Part shown: positions 53,928 to 61,763 of the stretch, piece after piece | Layout of the letters: every line of letters begins with the position of its first letter | Numbering within the stretch: the stretch's first letter is position 1 | NCBI RefSeq assembly: GCF_037076525.1 | Contig: NZ_AP029018.1 | Location: forward strand, 2,216,501 to 2,280,500 | Source: Selenomonas sp. TAMA-11512 | Lineage (GTDB): Bacteria > Bacillota > Negativicutes > Selenomonadales > Selenomonadaceae | Length of the DNA stretch: 64,000 nt | Reading direction: 5' to 3' | Notes under the pieces: model-generated | The model's database searches: none | The model's input: the letters and a program-made list of their open reading frames with translations, nothing else | Told to the model about the DNA's origin: nothing | Translations under genes and position numbers: made by a program

Positions 53928-54387
53928 ATTTAGCAATCACAGCCTTTGGTATAATTTCCTTATTACCCAAACCACCCCGATAAATACGATCCCATGGTTT
54001 CCCCTGCTCATGCGTTGCATTAACAAGCTCCCATACTTTTATGTTACGCTTATCTGCAACGATATTGTTCATCACCGCTATCTCATCATCACTAAACGAA
54101 ACATTCGGTTCATCTGTTTCATAGATTTCCGTAGAACCGTAACCACAGTAGCGCATGTATACATCACGCACGACCGGACCAAATGTCCACGCTTCTATTT
54201 CATCAGAAAACAATGCCTTGTTTTTCTTTTGAAGAAACTCTGCCTGAATGTAATATAAAATTTTTTGTAACTGTAAGTTGCTAATTGGATTTCCATCCAA
54301 TGCACATTTTCGAATCAAATATTGTGCAACATCAACAGCGGAGTATTCCCCTGAATAATCCGGAGAATTGTTAAGAAACCAGAACAT
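53920..54387 (-). CDS. panA: Panacea-domain (DUF4065/SocA-like) antitoxin, pair 2
   Basis: This 155-aa protein has the Panacea core: VAQYLIRKCALDGNPISNLQLQK, ILYYIQAEFLQKKNKALFSD, IEAWTFGPVVRDVYMRYCGYG and LVNATHEQGKPWDR. It shares the domain with panA1 but is otherwise dissimilar, so they are not a recent duplication. AAAGGAGGAG lies seven bases before the ATG. It is placed between the late regulator and packaging genes, a usual place for phage morons. No clear consensus promoter was found upstream. Confidence 0.9.
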   Translation of the reverse strand: MFWFLNNSPDYSGEYSAVDVAQYLIRKCALDGNPISNLQLQKILYYIQAEFLQKKNKALFSDEIEAWTFGPVVRDVYMRYCGYGSTEIYETDEPNVSFSDDEIAVMNNIVADKRNIKVWELVNATHEQGKPWDRIYRGGLGNKEIIPKAVIAKYA

Positions 54388-54523
54388 TGCTACTCCTCCT
54401 TTGCACTATTTCTATATATCATAGTATAACATATTTTATCGTTTATGCATATCACTTTCATAACTGTCCATGAAAATAATATGGCATATTTATATAAAAA
54501 ACACAAGTAAATTGACAATTTAG

Positions 54524-55039
54524 TCAAAAAATCGCCAGTCTCAACTGCGCCGGCCGCTCAATCACCCCGAACATCATCAGTGCCACATCGCAAAGTGCTT
54601 TACTGCCTCTTTCGCGCGCCCACTTCTCCGTGTACCCCGCGTCCCGCGCCACCTGCCACCACGCATATCCGTCAATGTAACGCCCGCGCACGAGACGCTC
54701 ATCCCCATCCGACAGGCACTCAATCGCACGTTCTACAGCCCGCAGCGTCCTATCCATCTCCGCCTTGCGCCCTTTCATTGTCTCGATATCCGATTCTGCA
54801 CGCCTTCTCCTCTCTGCCGCCGCCTCCGTCGCTGTCAGCTCCGACGCGCCTCCCATCGGCTCGTCTCCGTAACGGGCGATGGCGACGGATTCTCCTTGAA
54901 GCGAAGATATACGCGCCTCGATTTCTTCCGTGAGATTCTGCACGGCGACCTGCATCTTGTTGTAATTCCGCAGTATTCTCTTTGTTTCTCTGATGTAGTC
55001 GCCGTACTCTCTCACGCTATTTCCTCCCTGTTCCATCAT
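54524..55039 (-). CDS. Phage late transcriptional regulator (ArpU/RinA-like)
   Basis: This ~171-aa protein has an N-terminal coiled coil (residues 10-110, RETKRILRNYNKMQVAVQNLTEEI) and a C-terminal sigma-70-region-4-like helix-turn-helix: LSDGDERLVRGRYIDGYAWWQVARDAGYTEKWARERGSKAL. This is the form of ArpU/RinA activators that turn on packaging and structural genes. It lies between early and late blocks, as expected. It is preceded by two acidic-protein/SSB genes. Confidence 0.85.
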   Translation of the reverse strand: MMEQGGNSVREYGDYIRETKRILRNYNKMQVAVQNLTEEIEARISSLQGESVAIARYGDEPMGGASELTATEAAAERRRRAESDIETMKGRKAEMDRTLRAVERAIECLSDGDERLVRGRYIDGYAWWQVARDAGYTEKWARERGSKALCDVALMMFGVIERPAQLRLAIF

Positions 55040-55097
55040 TTTGTTGACGTCACCAAATAGCGGTTATTTGCCGCTCTTTTTCTGTTGCCACTTACTT

Positions 55098-55472
55098 TCA
55101 AACAGGACGTCCCGTCTTCAAATCATACAACTTAGTATCCGTTCCATATGTGACAGATTTTGCATACCCATGCTTATCTGCCCATTCTTGAAAGACTTTT
55201 GTGAGCATATCACTCAGTTCATCCAGCTCCGGTTTCTCCGGATCCGCAAGATCAACATGGATACTTTCTTCATCCAATTGACATTGCATGTCTTCAATGA
55301 GTTCTTCGCCCCTCACTCGAAGCTCGAACTCTTCTTCTTTCCAGATGTAGACAGTCTCATCTTCATCCGCGTTTTTTCTTGCATCATCCAAAGCCTCTTC
55401 GACGCTTGAAAAATAAAACCGTGCTCGCTCTCCGTCTTCGTTGAAGCTGTACAAGTACAGTTCATCATCCAT
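55098..55472 (-). CDS. Acidic phage protein, paralogue A (flanks ssb)
   Basis: This 124-aa, strongly acidic protein shares with the protein at 55,865-56,260 the pattern Y-x-Y...DG.....F.(S/T)(V/I)E(E/D)AL..AR.N....TVYI....EF and, at the C-terminus, VFxEWAxxxG....YDLxT..P. Both flank ssb in the same operon. No known domain is recognised. High acidity suggests a DNA-mimic or inhibitor, but this is a guess. Confidence 0.8.
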   Translation of the reverse strand: MDDELYLYSFNEDGERARFYFSSVEEALDDARKNADEDETVYIWKEEEFELRVRGEELIEDMQCQLDEESIHVDLADPEKPELDELSDMLTKVFQEWADKHGYAKSVTYGTDTKLYDLKTGRPV

Positions 55473-55487
55473 TTCGATTCACTCCCT

Positions 55488-55868
55488 TCAAAACGGAATA
55501 TCTTCGTCCGACACTGCCGTCCCCGCGAACTCTCCTGTGCTCGCCGACTGCCCGCCATGCCCTCGCGGTTTCTCACCGAAATCCACTTCACGCGCCAAAA
55601 TCTCAATGACGCTTCGATTCTGCCCGTCTTTCTCATATGTGCGCTGCGTGAGCTTGCCCGAGACAGCCACCTTCTGCCCCTTGACGAGATTATTCCCGCA
55701 CGATTCTGCGAGCCCTTCCCAGCAGACGATGGGGAAGAAATACGTCTTTTTCTTGTCTCCCCAGCCGTCGTCTATCGCTACCGTAAACGACGTGACCGCC
55801 TTTCCGCTCTGCGTATAGCGTGCCTCCGGGTCTTTCGTGAGCCGCCCGACAATTACACATGTGTTCAT
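55488..55868 (-). CDS. ssb: Single-stranded DNA-binding protein
   Basis: This 126-aa SSB has an OB fold starting MNTCVIVGRLTKDPEARYTQSGKAV and FPIVCWEGLAESCGNNLVKGQKVAVSGKL, a Gly-rich linker and the acidic tip DEDIPF that recruits host partners. It overlaps paralogue B by four bases (ATGA). It serves phage replication and ERF-mediated annealing. Confidence 0.95.
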   Translation of the reverse strand: MNTCVIVGRLTKDPEARYTQSGKAVTSFTVAIDDGWGDKKKTYFFPIVCWEGLAESCGNNLVKGQKVAVSGKLTQRTYEKDGQNRSVIEILAREVDFGEKPRGHGGQSASTGEFAGTAVSDEDIPF

Positions 55869-56260
55869 GATACACCCTCCGCCGGCTTTTCAGTCCTCAA
55901 GTCATACAGAACGCAATTCTCCTCGTCTGGAACATCTATCCAGTACTCAATGCCGCGCTCTTTCGCCCACTCTATGAATACTTCTTGAAGCGCATCGCCG
56001 AGCACTTCTCTATCATTCTTTGACACATTGTCAAGATATCCCTCATAGCTGCCCGCGCATTCATTGTCGACGGCTTCCTGCAAGTCTTCTATCAGTACGT
56101 CGTGCCAGATAGATGGAACGAATTCATTTGTCTCTGTGATATATACCGTCTTTTCCATCGGCTCATTCGCTCTCGCCGTTTCGAGAGCGTCTTCTATCGT
56201 CTCAAAGCCCGTGTAATAGCCGTCGTCGTGCGGGTACATATACGCGTATCTTCTTTTCAT
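55865..56260 (-). CDS. Acidic phage protein, paralogue B (flanks ssb)
   Basis: This 131-aa protein is a diverged homologue of the 124-aa protein at 55,098-55,472 (shared VYI....EF, LIEDxQ..(V/L)D.E and VFIEWAKERG....YDLRT blocks). It is acidic, with no recognised domain. It lies between the helicase-methyltransferase and ssb and overlaps both by four bases. A gene duplication around ssb is implied. Confidence 0.8.
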   Translation of the reverse strand: MKRRYAYMYPHDDGYYTGFETIEDALETARANEPMEKTVYITETNEFVPSIWHDVLIEDLQEAVDNECAGSYEGYLDNVSKNDREVLGDALQEVFIEWAKERGIEYWIDVPDEENCVLYDLRTEKPAEGVS

Positions 56261-58788
56261 GATACAGACCTCTCTTTCCCCTCGTCCTCGATAAAGTCAA
56301 AGAGCGTCGGTGCACTGCGTTTCTGCTCTTCTACTTTGAGATATCCGACACCGTCTCTGAAATAATCCGGATTCAGCTCCGTTGCCATGCCGCGCCGTCC
56401 GAGTTTCAAAGCGCAAATCGGAACGGTCATCAGCCCGCCAAATGGGTCAAAGACCATGTCGCCCTCGTTGCTGTACCGCTCAATGAGCCGCTCTACAATG
56501 TCGAACTGTAACGGGCACACATGCAGCTGCTTGCCCTTTTGCGCCTGCAATGTGTTCATCGTCCGCATGCGGTTGATGTCGTCCCAGACTTCATCCGTCC
56601 AGCTCCCCGGAGCGACAACCATGAACGTCGCCGGCAGCTTTCTGTCTTTGTCGAGCTTCTCCGCCATTTCGACGTGCTCTTTGTAGTCATAGACGCTTTC
56701 GCGGCTGTACTTGCGATAGACGCGCTGGAGGTCGGTCACCGGGAATTTCATGACTTCTTCTTTCGTGAGAGGTCTGTCTCCGCTGCTCCGCCAGTAGCCG
56801 TGCGCGTCAATCTGCCAGCGTCCGCGCGTATAATCCTCTTTGCTCTTCTTGACGGGCGTATCCGCATACGCTTTGGATGTATCTGTCGGCAGCTTGCGGA
56901 ACAGCAGAATGTATTCCGGGCACCCGACACCCATCTTGCTTCCGTCCTTGCACTGCTCTGTCCATCCGAGTCGGTACGTCTGATTGTTCTCACGCACGAC
57001 GTCCGTCACGACGGTAATCATGCCGAAATACTGAAATCCGTGCTTCATGTAGTGTTCGATGCAGAGCGCATGGAATGGCTCGATGGTCGGCATTCCCGTT
57101 CCCGTCGCATTGCCAAATAGCACGCGATCCTTGACATGGCACGCAAACACCCGGCCGGGCTTTAAGATACGCAAGAGCTGCGGGCTTAGATAGTCCATCT
57201 GCTCAAAGAATCGCGCTGTATCTTCGTTGTGACCGAAGTCGTTGTAACTCGCCGTGTACTCGTAATGATTCGAGAACGGAATAGACGTCACAATCTCATC
57301 GACGGAGTTCTCTTTCATCTGCTTTGTCTCTTCGATGCAGTCATTGTGTATAGCTGTCCATCCTTCGCCTTTTACTTCCACACGCATCACTCCTATGCTT
57401 CGTCCCATCTCAGCGGCCGCATTCGCGCCGCCTAGCCCATACTCTTTGATAATATCCGCCATCTTCTGCGCCAGCTTGTTGTATTGCGTCCACTTGCGCT
57501 GTAAGACCTTCAAAATTTCCTGCTCACTGTCCATGTAGATAATGTCCACAACGACCTTCTCCGGCTGTAAGAAGCGATGACAACGATGAATCGCCTGTAT
57601 AAAGTCGTTGAACTCATAGTCAATGCCTAAGAATATCATCCGATGACAATGCCGCTGGAAGTTGCACCCACTCCCGGAGAGCTCTTTCTTCGTCGCAAGC
57701 AGTCGAAATTTGCCGTCAGAAAAGTCGATCGTGTTCTTCTCTCGTATGTCCATGTCCTGCGAACCGTAGATTTCCTTCGCCTCCGGCAACGCCCTCTTGA
57801 TTGCCTGACGCTCTGCCTCGAGGTCATGCCAGATGATGAAGTGATCCTCCGGCGCTTCGTCGACAATCTGCTTCGCTTTCGCCATCCTCGCATCGATACT
57901 CTTGCGCTTCTCATACGCAGCTTCTTTGAGCCCGTGCGCGGCGTCTTGAAATATCTTGATCTGTCCGTCTTTCTCTTCCGTGAGCTCTGCCGGACGTCCG
58001 AGCTTATGATAGCGCACCTCGAGTTCGGGCAGGTCGTAGCCCGTATCGTCATAGCCGAGGTTCGACGGCTTCTGGATAAAGAGCGCCCACGTCGAGAGCC
58101 ATAACCAGAACTCTTTTTCCTTGTGCGGATAGAGCGTCAGATTATTCGCCTTTGTACTGTCGCGTTTGAAAAACCGGGTAAGCGCGAGTCCCGTATCCAT
58201 GATCTCAAGATAGCCCGCATAGTGAATGAGCTCCTTGTACTTGTTCGGCGATGGCGTCGCTGTAGATACCAGCTTATACGGCACGCCGCGAAACTTCGCA
58301 AGAAACGTCTGATATGTCTTGCTTCCGAAAGAGCGCAATACCGCCGCCTCGTCAAGACTCGTCCCCGAGAATGCATCCGGTCGGATGTCTCCATCACGGA
58401 TACGCTCATAGTTCGTTATCATGAGCCAGCCTGATGTAGCCTCCACCTCCGCCATGTTGCGGACGTAGACAGGCGCGTCTATGTGCAGAAGCATTTCCGC
58501 GTCGCGCATAAACTCTTGTTTTACGCCCAGCGGGCAAACGATGAGCATCTTCCCGCCTTTGTGCTCGTGTATGAGTCGGCACCATTCGAGCTGCATGATT
58601 GTCTTGCCAAGCCCGAAAGCAGCGAAGATTGCCCTGCGCCCGCCACGAACTGCCCACATGACCGCGTCTTTCTGGTGCGGCTTTAGAATATCGCTGATTT
58701 CTTCTCTCGCGATGTCAATGCCCGTTTTCTTTGCAATAACCATTTTCGACTTCAAAAAGCCGATATAGTCCTTTTCCATTCCACTCAC
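56257..58788 (-). CDS. Fused SNF2-type helicase and DNA methyltransferase
   Basis: This 843-aa protein has an N-terminal superfamily-2 helicase: Walker A FGLGKT (58-63), a LDEAA motif II (145-149), and QAIHRCHR motif VI (398-405). The C-terminal part is a beta-class N4/N6-type methyltransferase with motif order IV then I: motif IV reads SIPF (502-505) in place of (D/N/S)PP(Y/F), and the SAM motif is VFDPFGG (779-785) followed by GRRGMATELN. It lies in the early operon. It may modify phage DNA against restriction, with the helicase acting as a translocation or replication-coupled module. No restriction nuclease domain is seen. Confidence 0.85.
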   Translation of the reverse strand: MSGMEKDYIGFLKSKMVIAKKTGIDIAREEISDILKPHQKDAVMWAVRGGRRAIFAAFGLGKTIMQLEWCRLIHEHKGGKMLIVCPLGVKQEFMRDAEMLLHIDAPVYVRNMAEVEATSGWLMITNYERIRDGDIRPDAFSGTSLDEAAVLRSFGSKTYQTFLAKFRGVPYKLVSTATPSPNKYKELIHYAGYLEIMDTGLALTRFFKRDSTKANNLTLYPHKEKEFWLWLSTWALFIQKPSNLGYDDTGYDLPELEVRYHKLGRPAELTEEKDGQIKIFQDAAHGLKEAAYEKRKSIDARMAKAKQIVDEAPEDHFIIWHDLEAERQAIKRALPEAKEIYGSQDMDIREKNTIDFSDGKFRLLATKKELSGSGCNFQRHCHRMIFLGIDYEFNDFIQAIHRCHRFLQPEKVVVDIIYMDSEQEILKVLQRKWTQYNKLAQKMADIIKEYGLGGANAAAEMGRSIGVMRVEVKGEGWTAIHNDCIEETKQMKENSVDEIVTSIPFSNHYEYTASYNDFGHNEDTARFFEQMDYLSPQLLRILKPGRVFACHVKDRVLFGNATGTGMPTIEPFHALCIEHYMKHGFQYFGMITVVTDVVRENNQTYRLGWTEQCKDGSKMGVGCPEYILLFRKLPTDTSKAYADTPVKKSKEDYTRGRWQIDAHGYWRSSGDRPLTKEEVMKFPVTDLQRVYRKYSRESVYDYKEHVEMAEKLDKDRKLPATFMVVAPGSWTDEVWDDINRMRTMNTLQAQKGKQLHVCPLQFDIVERLIERYSNEGDMVFDPFGGLMTVPICALKLGRRGMATELNPDYFRDGVGYLKVEEQKRSAPTLFDFIEDEGKERSVS

Positions 58789-58835
58789 CTACTTCGCAAT
58801 TAGCCCGCGCATGACCGCGCTGTATCTTCCGTAGC

Positions 58836-59105
58836 TCATCCTATTCCGACCTCTCGAAGAATCTCAGCAACAACTCTTTCTTGATCGGAAATATAATCTT
58901 CGTCACGAAATACATAATCCGTATCTCTTTCTGCAATACTCTCAAGATTATTCAAAATATCACGGTCAAGCCCGAGACGTTCGCTAATATCTAATGCTTT
59001 TTGAAGCCGCTCTAGATTTCTCGCCGTCGGATCGTAAAGTGTCTCCGCTACGAGCTTGGCAATTTTAGAGAAAATCACTCTATCCTCTGCTGTCATTGTT
59101 GCCAT
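58836..59105 (-). CDS. Small phage early protein of unknown function
   Basis: This 89-aa acidic, all-helical protein (LVAETLYDPTARNLERLQKALDISERLGLD) starts at an ATG that shares bases with the stop of the DUF1064 gene, with GGGAGGTG five bases upstream. No family is recognised. It belongs to the early operon. Confidence 0.75.
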   Translation of the reverse strand: MATMTAEDRVIFSKIAKLVAETLYDPTARNLERLQKALDISERLGLDRDILNNLESIAERDTDYVFRDEDYISDQERVVAEILREVGIG

Positions 59106-59533
59106 CACCGCACCTCCCGAAACACGATATCCGTATCTTTCATCGCGTATAGAAACAGCTTTTTTCGCAGCATATAGTCTCGCGTGCGCACGCCCTTGAC
59201 CTCAATAACCTCCGAATGACCATCGGCAAATGTAACAAAGAAATCCGCCGTGTACTTGATCGGTCTCTGCTTCTTGCCCTCGTTGTCCGTAAAGCCCTCA
59301 AGAAGCGTGTACTCCGGCTGAAACCCTATGCGGACAATCTCCCCCGCTTGCTTGCGTGCCAGCAGATCGAGATAGATTTCCGCCTCTCTCTTGCTGTCGA
59401 ACGTGTGCTTTCCGACGACGGTCTTTCTTGCGTTATACTTGTTCTTTTTCTGCGCCCGCAAGAGCCGCATCACGTTACTGATTGCTTTCTTTGCCGTTGG
59501 GTCTTTCTTCTTGCATGGCGTGTATTCCGTCAT
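59105..59533 (-). CDS. DUF1064-family phage nuclease-like protein
   Basis: This 142-aa protein has KYNARKTVVGKHTFDSKREAEIYLDL, IGFQPEYTLLEGF, IKYTADFFVTFADG and SEVIEVKGVRTRDYMLRKKLF. The E...D...E-x-K pattern is that of PD-(D/E)XK endonucleases, and the DUF1064 family is common in replication blocks of Firmicute phages. Resolution of branched DNA is a reasonable inference. Confidence 0.85.
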   Translation of the reverse strand: MTEYTPCKKKDPTAKKAISNVMRLLRAQKKNKYNARKTVVGKHTFDSKREAEIYLDLLARKQAGEIVRIGFQPEYTLLEGFTDNEGKKQRPIKYTADFFVTFADGHSEVIEVKGVRTRDYMLRKKLFLYAMKDTDIVFREVR

Positions 59534-59545
59534 AGTCTCGCCCCC

Positions 59546-59866
59546 TCAGAAGTAACCTCGCGAATTGTTCTTCTCGTTTACGAACTCCTGCATCTCCCGA
59601 CGCTTTTCGAGATCATATCCGAGAATCTCCATGGCCGTGGTTGCCGCTGTGATGACGTCCGTCAGCTCCTCCGCCATCCTGTCTTTCGTCTCCCTGTGCA
59701 GATAGCACATCTCGCGCCACACAAGCCGGCACTCACGGAGCTCTTCTTCGACTCGTACGAGCTGATAAAAGACCTGGTAGAACAGCTCTTTATCGCCATT
59801 CTCGAGCTCCACCTGCTTCATGCACGGCATCGGCTCCCACGGCTCTTGCTTCATGTTCCCATTCAT
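59546..59866 (-). CDS. MazG-like nucleotide pyrophosphohydrolase-family protein
   Basis: This 106-aa helical protein has ENGDKELFYQVFYQLVRVEEEL and MAEELTDVITAATTAMEILGYD, the EExxD type of MazG-like folds. The C-terminus NEKNNSRGY is also typical. It may clear modified or damaged dNTPs or alter (p)ppGpp levels. AGAGGTGA precedes the ATG at 59866, which lies 77 bases inside the preceding short ORF. Confidence 0.78.
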   Translation of the reverse strand: MNGNMKQEPWEPMPCMKQVELENGDKELFYQVFYQLVRVEEELRECRLVWREMCYLHRETKDRMAEELTDVITAATTAMEILGYDLEKRREMQEFVNEKNNSRGYF

Positions 59867-59990
59867 CGATTCTCACCTCTTCGCCGTAATAGATCATCAT
59901 TCGCTCGTCTGTTGCTGTCTTGAATCTCTCCACACGTTCACGCATCCGCGGAGAAATTGCCGACAGTTCTTGAAGCAAGTCTGTTGTCAT
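59790..59990 (-). CDS. 66-aa phage ORF overlapping the MazG-like gene
   Basis: This ORF (MTTDLLQELSAISPRMRERVERF...) has AGAAGG about eight bases upstream and overlaps the MazG-like start by 77 bases in another frame. Its last 25 codons are also the MazG-like ribosome site and N-terminus. It could be a translated coupling peptide. Function unknown. Confidence 0.5.
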   Translation of the reverse strand: MTTDLLQELSAISPRMRERVERFKTATDERMMIYYGEEVRIDEWEHEARAVGADAVHEAGGAREWR

Positions 59991-60190
59991 ATCATGCGCC
60001 TTCTCTTAACACAGAATTTCTTCTTCGGTCGCTGATAAATTTGTTCATTTTCCGTTACCTCGAACGATTCTCTTTCCAGTACTTCTGCCGCAAATAGCTC
60101 CAGATATTCATGACCATAGTCCATCGTTCGGATGTAGTTCAAAACCGTCTCTACAACACAAATTGCTTTCTCAACGCTTACCGCTTTCAT
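59987..60190 (-). CDS. Small phage early protein of unknown function
   Basis: This 67-aa protein (MKAVSVEKAICVVETVLNYIRTMDYGHEY...KKKFCVKRRRMI) has GAGGGAGG before the ATG at 60190 and overlaps the DnaC-like gene's end by four bases. It has an amphipathic helix and a basic C-terminus that could bind nucleic acid. No family recognised. Confidence 0.75.
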   Translation of the reverse strand: MKAVSVEKAICVVETVLNYIRTMDYGHEYLELFAAEVLERESFEVTENEQIYQRPKKKFCVKRRRMI

Positions 60191-61071
60191 GCTATAACCT
60201 CCCTCTTGCTTTTCACACGATAGTCTTCGCCTTGAATTTCTACACGCTCGCACATGTCGTATAGGCGGCTCATGATTCTCTGCCCTTGCATGTCGTCACC
60301 ATTCGCCGACATGCGCTTGATAATTTCCGCGGGGCTGTAGTTGCTCGTGACGATCGTCTGTAGCCGTCCGTTATATCTGTGATTGACGATGTTAAAGAGC
60401 TGTTCACCCACCCACTCCGTCATGCGTTCTGCCCCCAGATCGTCAAGAATCAAGAAAGGCGCGTTCTTGACGGCATCCACAAGCTCCGGTGCATTCTTGC
60501 TGTCATAAGCGTTTCGCATGTCCGCTAAAAGATCCGGTACCGATACGAACAAGACAGGTTCTCTCTCTTTGATACGAGCGTTGGCAATAATCGCTGCGAG
60601 CTTCGTCTTTCCCGTACCACGCTTGCCGTAGAGAAATAAGCCCTTCTCCCCTTTTAGTACCCAACGTGCAGCGTCCACCGCTTTTTTGTTAAATGCCGTG
60701 ACCTCGTAATTTTCAAACGTGTCAGACGCATACACCGTCGGCACACGGGCGGAAGAAAAGAGCCGCTGACTCTTCGCCTCACGCCTTCTCTCCTGCTCAT
60801 ATCTGCATAGAGCTGTACCATACGTGAAGTACCCGTCCTTGTCGTTGACGACCGGAATAAACCCCTTGACCGGCTGCTTGCACGTTGTACCGTCACACCC
60901 TCTGCACTTGTCTTGTTCTCGCTCTATCTCGACAATTTCAGCTCGATGCAGAGTCAGCTCATTCTCCGTGAGATTGTACTTCCCACGGATGGACATGGTT
61001 TCGATCGGCTTCGACGAAATCGCTATACCGCGCTTCAAGAGCCGCGCGGCTATTGTCCCTGCCTGTTCCAC
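60187..61071 (-). CDS. DnaC-like helicase loader (AAA+ ATPase)
   Basis: This 294-aa protein has Walker A GKRGTGKT (149-156), Walker B FLILDDLGAE and SNYSPAEI (sensor 1), typical of DnaC/DnaI loaders. The N-terminal domain has a cysteine set (Cys56, 59, 64 and 89) that could bind zinc or an Fe-S cluster, as in DnaI. It starts at GTG 61071 behind AGGAGGTGA and overlaps the initiator gene by 113 bases. It loads the replicative helicase at the phage origin. Confidence 0.9.
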   Translation of the reverse strand: MEQAGTIAARLLKRGIAISSKPIETMSIRGKYNLTENELTLHRAEIVEIEREQDKCRGCDGTTCKQPVKGFIPVVNDKDGYFTYGTALCRYEQERRREAKSQRLFSSARVPTVYASDTFENYEVTAFNKKAVDAARWVLKGEKGLFLYGKRGTGKTKLAAIIANARIKEREPVLFVSVPDLLADMRNAYDSKNAPELVDAVKNAPFLILDDLGAERMTEWVGEQLFNIVNHRYNGRLQTIVTSNYSPAEIIKRMSANGDDMQGQRIMSRLYDMCERVEIQGEDYRVKSKREVIA

Positions 61072-61759
61072 TTTGTCTCACCTCCTGTTTCAGCGGGTAG
61101 AATGTCTTCCATCCGTTCATGACTGCCTCATCGACAATGACAATCTTCTCCTCGTCGGTACTTGCCAGACTATCCAGCTTAGAGAGGCTCAACCGCATCG
61201 CCCGTTCCGTCAACGGAGACTTTTTGCCATTCCGCATTTCGATAAATCCAGCAAGGGATTCTCTAAGAGCGGGATTATCGGTGTAGGAATTCAAAAGAGC
61301 GGCGACAGCTTTTTCTTTTGGATTCTTTTTTGTCATTGTCTTAGTCATTGTCTCTTGTCTATATATGTGTGCAGTTTGCGGTGCAGTATTTGATGCACTT
61401 TCTAATGCAGTTTGCGGTGCAGTATTCAGTGCAGTATTCAGTGCAGTATTCAGTGCATTTAATGCACCCTTTTCTTCACACATATCATTCAGACGATAGA
61501 GCGTCGGTTGACCTTTTTTCCCCTGCTTGAAATCGATGAACCCCAATCTTTTCAGGAGGTTTCGGTTCTCAATGAGAGTATGGGCACTACTGAGTCCGAC
61601 TTCTAACATTAGTCTCTGATTTGTCGCCCCGAACCATTCCGTCCAGCCGGCGCGGTTGTTTATGAGAAACAGCCTAAAATAAAGCGCTTGGGCTACGGGC
61701 GGGACTAATCCCACGCTAGAATCAGAGTAAGATTTTAGAAGTGTCATATACTGCCGCAT
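60959..61759 (-). CDS. Phage replication initiator with internal origin repeats
   Basis: This 266-aa protein has an N-terminal winged-helix replisome-organiser domain (VGLVPPVAQALYFRLFLINNRAGWTEWFGATNQRLMLEVGLSSAHTL..GFIDFKQGKKGQPTLYRL), a repeat-coded linker rich in ALNT, and a C-terminal helical part with LAGFIEMRNGKKSPLT. It is followed by a DnaC-like gene. The linker is encoded by eight 12-bp repeats, the arrangement of an initiator carrying its own origin, as with lambda O. Confidence 0.87.
   Translation of the reverse strand: MRQYMTLLKSYSDSSVGLVPPVAQALYFRLFLINNRAGWTEWFGATNQRLMLEVGLSSAHTLIENRNLLKRLGFIDFKQGKKGQPTLYRLNDMCEEKGALNALNTALNTALNTAPQTALESASNTAPQTAHIYRQETMTKTMTKKNPKEKAVAALLNSYTDNPALRESLAGFIEMRNGKKSPLTERAMRLSLSKLDSLASTDEEKIVIVDEAVMNGWKTFYPLKQEVRQSGTGRDNSRAALEARYSDFVEADRNHVHPWEVQSHGE
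61369..61464. repeat. Eight 12-bp iterons inside the initiator gene (probable phage origin)
   Basis: Eight contiguous 12-mers in strict register run from 61369: consensus GTGCAGTATTCA (three exact copies at 61417-61452), with variants GTGCAGTTTGCG, GTGCAGTATTTG, ATGCACTTTCTA, ATGCAGTTTGCG and GTGCATTTAATG. An AT-rich stretch with the direct repeat GTCATTGTCT lies at 61333-61360. The 12-bp unit keeps the reading frame (four codons). Confidence 0.88.
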
Positions 61760-61763
61760 ACGT

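Noticed and set aside
61369-61464. CRISPR array
   Set aside because: Repeats are 12 bp, contiguous, without spacers, and in frame with the initiator gene; no cas genes are present.
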